A stretch of 64,000 nt of DNA from Flavobacterium sp. SLB02 (GCF_009664855.1 NZ_CP045928.1:6273434-6337433), one strand, 5' to 3'; positions 26,129-34,997 are shown, counted from the stretch's first letter. Numbers and translations are program-made. Notes: a model not told the origin generated them from the sequence alone.

Positions 26129-26313
26129 AAACCAATTTGGGATTAGGTTAGTAGGTTAAATAATTCTGGAAACGAATTTAGTAAAGTTTTGTTTTGTTGG
26201 GAAAGTTCTTTTGTGAAATAACTATTATTTAATTTATTTTTTTTGGGAAATTTGTTTTTTGTTGTGGTAAAACCTTGTAAGCTAGGTTTTTATTTCTGTT
26301 AAAAAAAGATTAT

Positions 26314-27258
26314 TTAATCTGGTTTCTTATTACGAACAAACGGATTGGAATTTAGCCTCCAGATATACCCAATTTGTAAATTTCCTGACGATAAAGCAAT
26401 GTTGTTAGTGTCATTGCCTGAGAAAGAAGAAAATATAAGATTATTGATATATGATAGACCAAGAGACCAATTTTCTTTATTATAACCAACAGATATTCTT
26501 GGAAAAAATGTAGGGTAGATTTCTATCTTTCGTTTGCCAAAATCGTTTATTCTTTCAGTACCAAAGTTTACCCCCATAGTTGCTGATCCGCTGGTAAACC
26601 ATCTTTTGTTAATTGCCCAGGTATAAGCATAACCTCCACTTACTCCGAATTGGAAATTACGTAATGAATTTTGAGATTTGTGTACAAAAGAGCTGTCAGA
26701 ACCTATTTTGGTAAAATAAGCACCTCCGCCAAGCAAAAAGCTTCCGGCTGATTTTAATTGTCTTTCGTTTTGATTGAAAGCAGCTTTATAGGAGAATTTC
26801 TTATTATTAAAAACATATTGGCCAAAAGTGCCATATTGCTGAATATTTAAGTCAGGATATAATTGTATGTTTTTATCCGATTGATCTGAAGTATAAAAAC
26901 CGTGATATTTTTGTATAAAAAGGTCTATTATGAACTTTTTTCCGTAATGGTGAATTTGAAAATCAAGTGCTTTGGTTTTTCCTTTTTCATCATCTTTGAG
27001 GAAACTCAAACTATGACCATAGCTTAAATCGATGATGGTATTTTTTATAGAAACTCCAAAACCTAAACTCATCGGTGTATTGGGCATGAAATTTTTAATT
27101 TCTCCGTCTGTTTCCTTTTCCATCGAAATAAATCTCATCGATAGATAAGTTCTTAGGGAAACTTTATTGTAAAAAGGTTTAATATACGTTGTGTCAATCT
27201 GCGCCTGGCAAAAATAAGGAAGGATAAAAAAGAGGAAAAAAGAAAAATATAATTTCAT
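26314..27258 (-). CDS. DUF4421 outer-membrane beta-barrel-like protein
   Basis: A protein of 314 residues with a signal peptide (cleavage near CQAQ) and a long series of amphipathic beta-strands ending in IGYIWRLN, consistent with an outer-membrane barrel. The start (YIKPFYNKVSLRTYLSMRF) and the SLGFGVSIKNTIIDLSYGH segment match the DUF4421 family of Bacteroidota. No catalytic motif is seen. The preceding gap of 185 bases to the TPR gene holds nothing recognisable. Confidence 0.75.
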   Translation of the reverse strand: MKLYFSFFLFFILPYFCQAQIDTTYIKPFYNKVSLRTYLSMRFISMEKETDGEIKNFMPNTPMSLGFGVSIKNTIIDLSYGHSLSFLKDDEKGKTKALDFQIHHYGKKFIIDLFIQKYHGFYTSDQSDKNIQLYPDLNIQQYGTFGQYVFNNKKFSYKAAFNQNERQLKSAGSFLLGGGAYFTKIGSDSSFVHKSQNSLRNFQFGVSGGYAYTWAINKRWFTSGSATMGVNFGTERINDFGKRKIEIYPTFFPRISVGYNKENWSLGLSYINNLIFSSFSGNDTNNIALSSGNLQIGYIWRLNSNPFVRNKKPD

Positions 27259-27625
27259 AACGATGTCAAACGCAAAATAAGGGCTCTTAGTATTTTAGGA
27301 AAACCGATTAAAAAGGGTTTATAGGTTTTAAAAATAAGACGCAATGAATTGATTTTAGTTACAAAATTTATACTCTAATGTAGGTAAAATCTATTTTAGA
27401 GTTATTCTATTTCTTTTCATAAAACGATAATTTTATTTAAAAAGGGATTCGTTTCTTAATTGAGATTTTATTCTAATTTCTTTTCTGCTATAATTTTTTA
27501 TGTAAATTTGATTGGTGTCTATTTGTACAACAATGTTATAATTGATAGATATACTTAAAAAAAGTAATGTTTTTTTTCTAAAATAAACGTTTTAATTAGT
27601 AACCCCCAATAATAATTAAAAAGGA
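27259..27625. other. Divergent intergenic region with promoter candidate
   Basis: This gap of 367 bases lies between two divergent genes, the DUF4421 gene and the membrane protein at 27626. It is very AT-rich and has no gene. TAAATTTG at 27503-27510 matches the -7 consensus for the rightward gene but would give a leader of about 110 bases; no good -33 element precedes it. I see no repeat element in it. Confidence 0.4.
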
Positions 27626-28612
27626 ATGAGAAAGTATTTTGCCCTTGCTTTTGGCGCGCTCTATATGTTATTTTTTGCGATTCCTTTTCCCATGATAATT
27701 TATTATTCTGTAAATAATGAATTTGATATAAATACTCTAAAAGATAAAGATCCATGGTTGGCTTTGGCTATAGTTTCGATTTCGATAATTCTTTGGCTGA
27801 TTGTTTTAATGGGCTATTTCCGTAAATGGGTTCTTCAAATTTTTATTTCAAAAAGAAATATAGAAAAACTAAAGTCAGGCGGCGTATTGCGTGAAGCAAA
27901 AATTTTAAGCGCTGTAAAAACATCTAAGCCCAATGAGAAATTCAATACCTATGAACTTGAACTATCATTTAAAAACCTGGCCGATACAGAAATTACAAGC
28001 AAGACTGTTATTACGGATGCTAGACCTCATCAACGTCGTTTTGAAACGGGGAAAAAATTAAGTTTAATACTCGACAGAGATGCAAAAGAGGCTCCGCATT
28101 TTATCATTGCCACTACAGAAGTGGGATTAAATGTAATAAGAGTAGGGTTTATTGTATTGGGTTGGTTGGTATTTGTGGCCGGAGTAGTTGGCTATTATAT
28201 TTATTCGTATCAAACCGAAAGTTATGGTTTGGGCTGGCGTTTTATGAGTTTTGGGCATCCGCTGATTGTGTGTCCAATGGTACTTTTGTTTTTTAGGTAT
28301 CTTTTAAAATTTATCTATAGTAAGCTTACAGGATTAAATAGCAGTTCATCCATGATTAAGTTTAAGGGAATAAAAACCTGGGCCAAATTGGTTAAAGTGA
28401 GCCAGACCGGGACTTATATTAATGATCAGCCGGAAATTCGTTTTGAACTTGAGTACACGGATAATAAACATCATGTTCATCGCAATAGCCTGAAAAAAGT
28501 GATCAGGCTTCTTGATCTCGATATTACGAAACAGGAAAAGATAGAAATTTTTTATCTGCCTGATAATCCAAACCAAATTGCTTTTGCCAGCGATTTAAAT
28601 ACTATAGACTAA
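27626..28612 (+). CDS. Membrane protein with two DUF3592-like modules
   Basis: A protein of 328 residues with four predicted transmembrane helices in two pairs (about residues 5-27 and 45-65; 170-195 and 215-235). After each pair follows a soluble beta-rich stretch beginning with a similar phrase (GGVLREAKILSAVKTSK; GIKTWAKLVKVSQTG), which looks like an internal duplication of a DUF3592-type module. The function is unknown. It is followed after two bases by a lipoprotein gene, so the pair probably works together at the envelope. Confidence 0.65.
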   Translation: MRKYFALAFGALYMLFFAIPFPMIIYYSVNNEFDINTLKDKDPWLALAIVSISIILWLIVLMGYFRKWVLQIFISKRNIEKLKSGGVLREAKILSAVKTSKPNEKFNTYELELSFKNLADTEITSKTVITDARPHQRRFETGKKLSLILDRDAKEAPHFIIATTEVGLNVIRVGFIVLGWLVFVAGVVGYYIYSYQTESYGLGWRFMSFGHPLIVCPMVLLFFRYLLKFIYSKLTGLNSSSSMIKFKGIKTWAKLVKVSQTGTYINDQPEIRFELEYTDNKHHVHRNSLKKVIRLLDLDITKQEKIEIFYLPDNPNQIAFASDLNTID

Positions 28613-28614
28613 AA

Positions 28615-29313
28615 ATGAGAAAATTAATTATACTACTAATTTGCTGTCATCTTTTGTTAGGTTGTGAGCAGGTATCTAGAAGTATCGATGAGACCTTTAA
28701 ACCGAATGATACGTTAGTTCAAAAGGAAAAAGAAAGTCCTGTGCCTGAAACGACAGTAAATACTCAGATTGACCTTCAGCAAATTATAAAAACAGCACTG
28801 GAAACACATTCTGTAACTCATACACATACTGAAGGTAAGAATGTCGATCTTTTGACTGATACAAAGGAATTAGAAAAAGCGGAAGAGGCTTTGAGAAAAT
28901 TGCCTCAATATGCAGGAAAAGAGATTTTTATTTATTCGACGCTGTATTTTTATAATGACGGACTCATTAATGTTATGCTTCAGCATCCTACAAATCCTAA
29001 ATATGTTGATATTTATGATTATAAAGAGGGTAGGTGGTCTGAGCCTAAACCTCTTCAGTTGTCGGTTAGGGATGATGTGCAAAAGCGTTTAGTTTCGCTT
29101 AATAAAATAAAATTTGTAAATGTTGCTAAAGTCACCACTACTTATAATGAGAAAGCAAAAGAAATAGAAGGAGCCAAACCTCTTACAAGTGCGTATGTTT
29201 CTATTTGGGATAATCAGATGCGATGGTATCCTTCGAGTATTAATGGGAGCAGAGAAAGATATTCTATACAGTTTAATGATGACGGAAGTTTAAAAGCATT
29301 TAAGCAGGAGTAA
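28615..29313 (+). CDS. Uncharacterised lipoprotein
   Basis: A protein of 232 residues with a lipoprotein signal ending in the lipobox LLGC (Cys17). The mature part has a polar linker and then a globular region with YIYSTLYFYNDG-like strands (IFIYSTLYFYNDGLINVML) and a C-terminal RYSIQFNDDGSLKAF. I do not recognise the family. It starts two bases after the membrane protein stop and is followed by a strong terminator, so the two genes form a closed operon. Confidence 0.7.
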   Translation: MRKLIILLICCHLLLGCEQVSRSIDETFKPNDTLVQKEKESPVPETTVNTQIDLQQIIKTALETHSVTHTHTEGKNVDLLTDTKELEKAEEALRKLPQYAGKEIFIYSTLYFYNDGLINVMLQHPTNPKYVDIYDYKEGRWSEPKPLQLSVRDDVQKRLVSLNKIKFVNVAKVTTTYNEKAKEIEGAKPLTSAYVSIWDNQMRWYPSSINGSRERYSIQFNDDGSLKAFKQE

Positions 29314-29361
29314 GGCTTTTATGTTGGATATTTATAATTTGCCTGACTTATTGATGGCATT

Positions 29362-29398
29362 AAAAAAGGTAAAACAGATTGTATGTTTTACCTTTTTT
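29362..29398. terminator. Terminator after the membrane protein/lipoprotein pair
   Basis: A perfect 15-base stem (AAAAAAGGTAAAACA at 29362-29376 with TGTTTTACCTTTTTT at 29384-29398) and a 7-base loop. It lies between convergent genes and can serve both strands. Confidence 0.85.
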
Positions 29399-29445
29399 AA
29401 TTCTTTATGCTATTTGGTGTGAATTATAAAATCAAACCGACAATT

Positions 29446-30393
29446 TTATTTTAAAATCGCCGGCAATAAATAATCGTGAACTATTTTGTCTGCCTGGGCA
29501 TGTCCGTACGGTTTGTTAAAAGCTTTTGAAGTGATTATGACTACAAGTGGTAAATCTTTAAAAATTATAAATTCGTTTCCGCCATTCCCGGCGCAGTAAT
29601 AGGTTTCGTAATTTTTACCTTTATAGTTAATGGTTTTGTTCCAAAACAAATAGCTGTAGAATTGGTTGTCTTGCCCCGGAATTTCGATTTGTTTTGTCAG
29701 AGTTTTTTCTACCCACTTTACAGGAAGTATTTGCTGGTTATTCCAAACACCGTTATTTTTGTATAACTGAGCATATTTAGCATAATCCAATGAAGTCATT
29801 TGAAGGCTTCCTGCGGTATTTGGTACTTTTTGCGGTGTATATTGCCATTGATAATTGGTGATGTTTAAAGGTTTGAAAAGTTTTTCATCGGCATATTTTT
29901 CAAGACCTTTAGGGGCATTCTTATCCAGTATATCTCCTAAAACAACTACTCCCGCAGTAAAATAATCCCATTTGCCGCCATTGGTTTTGGCGGGATCAGT
30001 GGGTAAATCCAATGTAAATTTTACCCAGTTCTCTGTAGGATACATATTTTCTTCGTTTCCTGGTGATTCGCTATCGATATCTGAATCTTCAAATGAAGAG
30101 CTCATTGTGAGAAGGTCTTTTATTTTTATGCTGTCTTTTTTTACGTTGTAATTTGCATATTCTTTTAAGTTGTAAAAAGTATTAAGCGTTTGGTTTTCAT
30201 TTTTAATGTATCCATCATTTATAGCTATCCCCATAATTGTCGATGCAAAAGATTTTCCTGCCGATCGGGTGTCATGCAAGGTATTTCTATTGGCGTCATT
30301 AAAATATTCTTCTATCAAAAGTTTGCCATTATAAACAGCAACAGCGCTTGTTATTTCTTTTAGGTTGTAAGAAGCAATTTCCTTGTTTAGCAA
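29446..30393 (-). CDS. Serine hydrolase (beta-lactamase/penicillin-binding class C fold), C-terminal part of a frameshifted gene
   Basis: An open frame of 315 residues matching the beta-lactamase-related serine hydrolases: SAGK (the SxxK active site, about residues 45-48), a DLLTMSSSFED segment, WDYFTAGVVVLGDIL in the YxN position and a C-terminal YCAGNGGNEF in the place of the HxG motif. It has no signal peptide and its only upstream start is TTG at 30393. The frame upstream (30329-31111) overlaps it and supplies a signal peptide and N-terminal domain. Removing one A from the A8 run at 30399-30406 joins the two frames smoothly, so I read them as one broken or slippage-controlled gene of about 1.67 kb. 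Confidence 0.75.
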   Translation of the reverse strand: MLNKEIASYNLKEITSAVAVYNGKLLIEEYFNDANRNTLHDTRSAGKSFASTIMGIAINDGYIKNENQTLNTFYNLKEYANYNVKKDSIKIKDLLTMSSSFEDSDIDSESPGNEENMYPTENWVKFTLDLPTDPAKTNGGKWDYFTAGVVVLGDILDKNAPKGLEKYADEKLFKPLNITNYQWQYTPQKVPNTAGSLQMTSLDYAKYAQLYKNNGVWNNQQILPVKWVEKTLTKQIEIPGQDNQFYSYLFWNKTINYKGKNYETYYCAGNGGNEFIIFKDLPLVVIITSKAFNKPYGHAQADKIVHDYLLPAILK

Positions 30394-31111
30394 TTCGATT
30401 TTTTTTCTTATCGAATTGAAAATCAGAAATCTCCCATCCGCTGTTTGGTACTATCTGTTGTATTTCCATTTGTTTGGCGGTCACTTTAGGAGTTTTTATG
30501 ATTAATTTAATTTGTCCTTTGGCTATTAAATTTCCCACTATTGCTTCGTTGTCTTTATTCGTTATGATATAAGGTCTAACTTCAATTCTTAGCGTATGAG
30601 TTCCGTTTGTTAATGCTTTTTCGCCGCCATTAAGTTTAAAACGATCCCACATATGCAATGACCATAGATTTTGGGCTTTTGAGCTGGTTAGTGGAATTGC
30701 CAATGCTGTTGAGGTATTCTTGCTGCTTCCGTATCCAAAATTGCATCCTGAGTTAATATTATCTTTATAAATGAATTTGTTATCAATATAAAAAGCAAAC
30801 TGAAGATTGCCCGTTTCTACAAGTTTGTCAGCCGACAAATTTGGGGCTAATTCATGTAAGTAGTTCGTTATCGAGTTATCAAGAAAAATCCTGATGTTAA
30901 GGTTGGATTTGTATGTAAGATTAAATGACTGAAGAAAATCGGTTTTTTTATATTGGTCTAACGGAATGTTGCCATCCATAAAAGTAACTTTCCCGATGTT
31001 TGATTGATGAAGTTCTCCGGTAATTCCTTCGGTTTTAAAAAGATCTGCATTCTGGCTAAAACCAGTAAGGCAGAAAAGGCTGATTGCAAATAGAAAAAAT
31101 GTTCGTTTCAT
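30329..31111 (-). CDS. Signal peptide and N-terminal domain of the frameshifted serine hydrolase
   Basis: An open frame of 260 residues with a signal peptide (cleavage near GFSQ) and about 215 residues of a beta-sandwich-like domain (LNIRIFLDNSITNYLHELAP, FYIDNKFIYKDNINSGCNFGYG, LRIEVRPYI). Natural homology appears to end near SDFQFDKKK; the last about 22 residues are basic and cysteine-rich and look out of frame. The continuing frame encodes the hydrolase at 29446-30393. As one protein it would be a secreted two-domain hydrolase of about 555 residues. The AraC regulator gene lies 76 bases upstream on the same strand. Confidence 0.7.
   Translation of the reverse strand: MKRTFFLFAISLFCLTGFSQNADLFKTEGITGELHQSNIGKVTFMDGNIPLDQYKKTDFLQSFNLTYKSNLNIRIFLDNSITNYLHELAPNLSADKLVETGNLQFAFYIDNKFIYKDNINSGCNFGYGSSKNTSTALAIPLTSSKAQNLWSLHMWDRFKLNGGEKALTNGTHTLRIEVRPYIITNKDNEAIVGNLIAKGQIKLIIKTPKVTAKQMEIQQIVPNSGWEISDFQFDKKKNRIAKQGNCFLQPKRNNKRCCCL
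30399..30406 (-). other. A8 homopolymer at the frame junction of the serine hydrolase gene
   Basis: Eight A in a row on the coding strand (T8 on +). With seven A the frame reads FDKKKIELLNKEIAS and continues into the hydrolase; with eight it runs on to a stop at 30329. Such runs are sites of replication slippage and of RNA polymerase slippage, and also of sequencing error. Confidence 0.7.
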
Positions 31112-31187
31112 GTTTTGATTGATTTGATTGAGGTGTAAAATTATGCAGCCGGCAGCATTAAAAATTGTACCAGATTAACATTTTGCA

Positions 31188-32000
31188 TTATTTCATTAAA
31201 AGTAATTTTAAATGCGCGGAAGGATTTATTCCGTTTACTTCTTTGAAGCATCTTGTAAAATGGCTTTGGTCAGAGAACCCGCATTCGTAAGCAATTTCGG
31301 TTAAGGATTGTTTTTGTAAAGACAGTAGCGAAAGTGCTTTTTCGACCTTTAATTTTCTCCTGTATTCGCTTAAAGTACAGTGAAAGTATTTAGAGAAATC
31401 TCTTGACAAGTGAACAGGGTGTATTTCGGCTATTTTAGATAAATATTCTAATGAGATGGTATCTCCAATCTGGTCGTGAAGAATTTCGTCAATAATTTGT
31501 ACCCATTTTGGATTTTTGTATAATAATGAATTGTTATGCGCGCTGAGTTTTGATAAGATTTCGATCAGTAAGGTTTGGGTTGAAAAATCTACAGCAGGGC
31601 CTTCAATTTTAGCTGCTCTGAAAACTTTATACATTAAAAACTTGATTTCCGGTTTAGAGATATTAATGCTGCCCTGCAAATTCTCATCTGATAATGCTAT
31701 AGTATCAAACCAATGTTTTTCGATTTCAAGATGAAAACCTCTGGTAAATCCGTCAGGTTTTATATTATAATGGGGTTCCTGCCAATTATGAAAAAGCAAA
31801 CTTCCGGGAGAGCAATTGTATATCTCCTTTTTGTTACCCTCGATAACATTTCCTTCTAGTATAAAAGTAAAATAAGCATTCTCATGATAATGCCAGTCTA
31901 CTTTGCTGTGGGTGTAAACAGTATCTGTGAGTGTTATTCCATCCAGAGCAATGGTTTCATTGGTTTGTCCGTAAAATGTACCTTTTTGCAGATGTTTCAT
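31188..32000 (-). CDS. AraC family transcriptional regulator
   Basis: A protein of 270 residues. Residues about 1-150 form a cupin-like sensor (WHYHENAYFTFILEGNVIEG and SPGSLLFHNWQEPHYN), and residues about 165-270 hold two helix-turn-helix motifs with the AraC signature (QSLTEIAYECGFSDQSHFTRCFKEVNGINPSAHL). A small ligand is likely but unknown. It is upstream of, and in the same direction as, the frameshifted serine hydrolase, which may be its target. Confidence 0.9.
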   Translation of the reverse strand: MKHLQKGTFYGQTNETIALDGITLTDTVYTHSKVDWHYHENAYFTFILEGNVIEGNKKEIYNCSPGSLLFHNWQEPHYNIKPDGFTRGFHLEIEKHWFDTIALSDENLQGSINISKPEIKFLMYKVFRAAKIEGPAVDFSTQTLLIEILSKLSAHNNSLLYKNPKWVQIIDEILHDQIGDTISLEYLSKIAEIHPVHLSRDFSKYFHCTLSEYRRKLKVEKALSLLSLQKQSLTEIAYECGFSDQSHFTRCFKEVNGINPSAHLKLLLMK

Positions 32001-32182
32001 ACGATTGCATTATTTTTTTAGTAGGCTGAGGTGTTTTGAATGAATCTTAAACATGATATAAGCTAGTGCGCAAAGAGTCAGTTCATTTATTAGAAGAAAT
32101 AAATCAAAGAAGGTTACAGAAATAATTGAATTTAATTTAGATTGTTTTATTTTGGTCTAACTTAGAAATCATAATAACAAAA

Positions 32183-32953
32183 ATGCAATCACTTTTTACA
32201 ACATTCTGTCTTCTGTTTTTTACTTTTAATGTATCGCTGGCACAGACCAATCACAATGACCTGAAAGATTTTAACCTGAAAGGGAATGTGAAATCATTTG
32301 GACAATGCTTTCTTGAAGGCGTTTCGATGCCTCTTGCAGCTAGTAATAAAATGTGCCGAATGGGAATTGGGAATACATATAATGAAAAAGGCTTTCTTAT
32401 TTCATCCAATTCTGTTTCTTATAATGCTAAAGTGCTTGAAATAAAATATTATTATGATACAGATGGTGTTCTTAATGCGTCTGACTATTATTATCCGGGA
32501 ACAAAAATGAGCCAATCATTTCTTATTACTGTAAAACAGGATATGGCTAAAAATGAAGTAAGTTATTGGTTTTATAAGGGAAGTATCTTGCAGTCGAAAA
32601 CAGTTTTCATTCGTGATGAGAAAGGAAATTTAGTTGTGCATATGAATTATGGTAAGGATGAGAAGCTAAATATGGAAAAACATTATGAATACGATGCTGA
32701 TAATTATAGAATAAAAGAATCGTTTTGGAGTGTTGGTCCTCCGGGATATTTAGATAAACCAATACTTAAAAGTGTGGTTACGTATAAAAATGATGAATTC
32801 GGCAATCCTGTAATGAAAACCAATTCTAGTAGTAAAGAAACGACCACTTATACTTATAAATATGATAGAAATGGTAATTGGTTGCTGTGTACTTCTTATA
32901 ATGACAAAGGAGAAATTAATCAAATAGCCGAACAATATTTCGAGTATTATTAA
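32183..32953 (+). CDS. Secreted protein with RHS/YD-like repeats
   Basis: A protein of 256 residues with a signal peptide (cleavage near SLAQ). The mature part starts NDLKDFNLKGNVKSFGQ and contains several beta-hairpin units such as NTYNEKGFLISSN, YYYDTDGVLNAS, IRDEKGNLVVH, YEYDADNYRIKE and YKYDRNGNWLLC, which resemble RHS/YD repeats used in carbohydrate-binding or wrapping proteins. It is far too short for a polymorphic toxin and has no toxin tip. The function is unknown. It is divergent from the AraC gene. Confidence 0.75.
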   Translation: MQSLFTTFCLLFFTFNVSLAQTNHNDLKDFNLKGNVKSFGQCFLEGVSMPLAASNKMCRMGIGNTYNEKGFLISSNSVSYNAKVLEIKYYYDTDGVLNASDYYYPGTKMSQSFLITVKQDMAKNEVSYWFYKGSILQSKTVFIRDEKGNLVVHMNYGKDEKLNMEKHYEYDADNYRIKESFWSVGPPGYLDKPILKSVVTYKNDEFGNPVMKTNSSSKETTTYTYKYDRNGNWLLCTSYNDKGEINQIAEQYFEYY

Positions 32954-33031
32954 TGAATACGATAAGAGATTTGTTTTTAAATGAAAAAAAAACTTCAGAG
33001 AGTCCGTCATTTCTGTAAAGATTTTAAAATG

Positions 33032-33067
33032 AAAAAAGGTCAAGTAAATTAATACTTGACCTTTTTT
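33032..33067 (-). terminator. Terminator of the first tRNA-Lys gene
   Basis: A perfect 15-base stem AAAAAAGGTCAAGTA (33032-33046) with TACTTGACCTTTTTT (33053-33067), directly after the tRNA 3' end on the - strand. A near-copy follows the second tRNA-Lys gene at 34781-34810. Confidence 0.85.
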
Positions 33068-33068
33068 G

Positions 33069-33141
33069 TGACCCGACTGGGGCTCGAACCCAGGACCCCA
33101 TCATTAAAAGTGATGTGCTCTACCAACTGAGCTATCGAGTC
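33069..33141 (-). tRNA. tRNA-Lys (anticodon TTT)
   Basis: A 73-base cloverleaf on the - strand: acceptor GACTCGA / TCGGGTC (one G-T pair), D arm GCTC...GAGC, anticodon arm CATCA-CTTTTAA-TGATG giving anticodon TTT, T arm CTGGG-TTCGAGC-CCCAG and discriminator A. CCA is not encoded. It is identical to the two copies at 34813-34885 and 34925-34997 in all positions I compared. Confidence 0.95.
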
Positions 33142-33163
33142 ATTCTTTTCTTGAACGCGGGTG

Positions 33164-33171
33164 CAAATATA
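33164..33171 (-). promoter_or_regulatory. -7 element of the isolated tRNA-Lys gene
   Basis: TATATTTG on the - strand followed by CACCCGC, 22 bases before the tRNA. The flanking about 35 bases are almost the same as those before the tRNA-Lys pair (35022-35029), so promoter and gene were copied together. Confidence 0.7.
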
Positions 33172-33389
33172 AGGAGTTATTTTTTAAATACCACTACCTT
33201 CTTTTAAGTTAATTTAATGTAAATGTATTGTTTTGAATTAATGAATTGAAATAGAGGTAGAAACAAAAAAAATAAAATGCTTTCTATGTGTTTTTAATTT
33301 TTTGTAATCGTGGTGGTTTGCAATGAAAGCTTTTTATTGTGTTATTTAAGGGATTTACGGCAGTTGTATATTCTCTTTTTAGATTTTTA

Positions 33390-34445
33390 TTAGTCATATT
33401 TGTTTTTCTGTCTAAATTGATCTGTCAGATTATTTACTATTAAAAAATTATAGCCAATATCAATTGTTTTACCTTTTAGTTTAAAAAATCTGCCGTCAGT
33501 ATAGATTGTTTCTTTTTTTGCTTCATTATTCCAAAATTGAATTTGATATTTATTTTCGAATTTATGATTGGTTTCTTTGCCTTCGAAAATTTCGGTTAAA
33601 AGATAAAAACTCTCAGATTTTGTTAGATCGCAAATTTCATTTCCTTTGCTAAATTTTATTCTCCATATTGATAATAAAGGTTTTTCAACTTTTAGCGGGA
33701 CAAGTTTTATTTGTTGGTATAAATATCTAACAGGTGTGTATGCCCAAATTAGTGTAGTTGGAGATTGTCTGCCGTAATCACTGATCGATTTTACTATTTT
33801 ATTGTTTTTAATAAATGTTATAGTAACCGTCTCGTCGTCAGTCCAATTTCCTTCATAGTTATTTTCAAGTTTTTTTATATCGGCTTTTTTAAAATTGTTT
33901 TGAATTTTTTGATATTCAGTTTGAGTAATCTTTGATTTAAATTGGCCATTTTGAGTATTGTACTGCTGACCATTATAGAAGATGTTACCGCTTTTGTCAA
34001 TACTTATGTTTGAAACAGGACAAGTACCATAACAGCCAGAAGATGAAACTATAATTTTGTCGTAATTTTCATTTGGATCAATTTTATACTTGGTTCTTGC
34101 ATATTTGGCAAACAGGCTGTCAGCTACTTTTGTTGTTAATGTGTCGCCAATAAGTGACTGTATTTTTTGATTGTCCCAGGTCTTACTCAATAAATCAAAA
34201 ATTTTAAGACTATCGTTTTCAATCTTATATTTGGTCTGAGTTCCTAAGAAAATTGTTTCCCTGTCTCTTCTTTCGTCTCCTTCAATTCTTTTAAAATACC
34301 CGGATTTGTCTTCGCATAAATTATTTTCTGAAAAAATATATCCTTGTACATGGTTGCCAAGAATAGTTGGTGGCGGAGGCGTGTGAGAATTGTTTTTTTT
34401 TTGGTTTTCTTTGGTCTTCTGTTTTGATGTAGGTTCACTCACCAA
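33390..34445 (-). CDS. DUF6438 domain lipoprotein, 5' end displaced by a frameshift
   Basis: An open frame of 351 residues. Residues about 125-235 carry the DUF6438 pattern (SSGCYGTCPVSNISIDKSGN, YNGQQYN, then a beta-rich segment ending SDYGRQSP). The frame begins at a weak TTG without a signal. In another frame an ATG at 34536 starts a clear lipoprotein signal (lipobox FFSC, Cys18) that continues to KKDILGE and then stops at TGA (about 34440). The two frames meet within 34440-34460, so a small indel has probably separated the signal from the protein. The whole gene would be 33390-34536. It is enclosed by tRNA genes. Confidence 0.7.
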   Translation of the reverse strand: MVSEPTSKQKTKENQKKNNSHTPPPPTILGNHVQGYIFSENNLCEDKSGYFKRIEGDERRDRETIFLGTQTKYKIENDSLKIFDLLSKTWDNQKIQSLIGDTLTTKVADSLFAKYARTKYKIDPNENYDKIIVSSSGCYGTCPVSNISIDKSGNIFYNGQQYNTQNGQFKSKITQTEYQKIQNNFKKADIKKLENNYEGNWTDDETVTITFIKNNKIVKSISDYGRQSPTTLIWAYTPVRYLYQQIKLVPLKVEKPLLSIWRIKFSKGNEICDLTKSESFYLLTEIFEGKETNHKFENKYQIQFWNNEAKKETIYTDGRFFKLKGKTIDIGYNFLIVNNLTDQFRQKNKYD

Positions 34446-34648
34446 GAATATCTTTCTTTAATTGCTCGTCTTTATTTTTTTTGCAAGAAAAAAAAATAAA
34501 TACAATTAAAACACATAGTATATTTTTTAGCTTCATAAATTTATGTATACTCTAAATTATATATTTGTAAACTTTCGGTTTTGTAAATATAATAGATTTT
34601 TGAAGTAAATATTAAAGCATGTATTTAGTTGAACTGCCTTAAAATTAA

Positions 34649-34685
34649 AAAAGCGGAAATCTTGTAAATAAAGATTTCCGCTTTT
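34649..34685 (-). terminator. Terminator after tRNA-Leu
   Basis: A perfect 15-base stem AAAAGCGGAAATCTT (34649-34663) with AAGATTTCCGCTTTT (34671-34685), starting two bases after the tRNA-Leu 3' end on the - strand. Confidence 0.85.
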
Positions 34686-34687
34686 AG

Positions 34688-34770
34688 TGACCACGGTGGG
34701 ATTTGAACCCACACGCCCTTACGAGCACCACCCCCTCAAGATGGCAAGTCTACCGTTTCTCCACGTGGCC
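34688..34770 (-). tRNA. tRNA-Leu (anticodon GAG)
   Basis: An 83-base tRNA on the - strand with the long variable arm of class II tRNAs (GGTGCTCGTAAGGGCGT region). The acceptor GGCCACG pairs with CGTGGTC (one G-T), the anticodon stem CCATC / GGTGG closes the loop TTGAGGG, giving anticodon GAG, and the T arm is TGGG-TTCAAAT-CCCA. CCA is not encoded. Confidence 0.93.
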
Positions 34771-34780
34771 TCAAATAAAA

Positions 34781-34810
34781 AAAGGTCAAGTAAATGAATA
34801 CTCGACCTTT
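34781..34810 (-). terminator. Terminator between tRNA-Lys pair and tRNA-Leu
   Basis: AAAGGTCAAGTA (34781-34792) pairs with TACTCGACCTTT (34799-34810) with one wobble, followed by A/T runs. It is a near-copy of the terminator at 33032-33067. If efficient it would separate tRNA-Leu from the tRNA-Lys promoter, unless read-through is normal. Confidence 0.75.
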
Positions 34811-34812
34811 TG

Positions 34813-34885
34813 TGACCCGACTGGGGCTCGAACCCAGGACCCCATCATTAAAAGTGATGTGCTCTACCAACTGAGCTATCGAGTC
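34813..34885 (-). tRNA. tRNA-Lys (anticodon TTT), second copy
   Basis: The same 73-base sequence as at 33069-33141, with anticodon TTT in the loop CTTTTAA. It is the downstream member of a tandem pair with a 39-base spacer to the third copy, and is followed by a hairpin terminator. Confidence 0.95.
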
Positions 34886-34924
34886 ATGCTATCAAGAAAA
34901 GTATTTTGTAAATCACAAATTTTG

Positions 34925-34997
34925 TGACCCGACTGGGGCTCGAACCCAGGACCCCATCATTAAAAGTGATGTGCTCTACCAACTGAGCTATCGAGTC
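34925..34997 (-). tRNA. tRNA-Lys (anticodon TTT), third copy
   Basis: The same 73-base sequence again, first gene of the tRNA-Lys/tRNA-Lys/tRNA-Leu string on the - strand. Its promoter lies 25-32 bases upstream at 35022-35029. Confidence 0.95.

Noticed and set aside
32183..32953. Possible polymorphic toxin because of YD-like repeats
   Set aside because: The protein is short, has no toxin tip, and no immunity gene follows.
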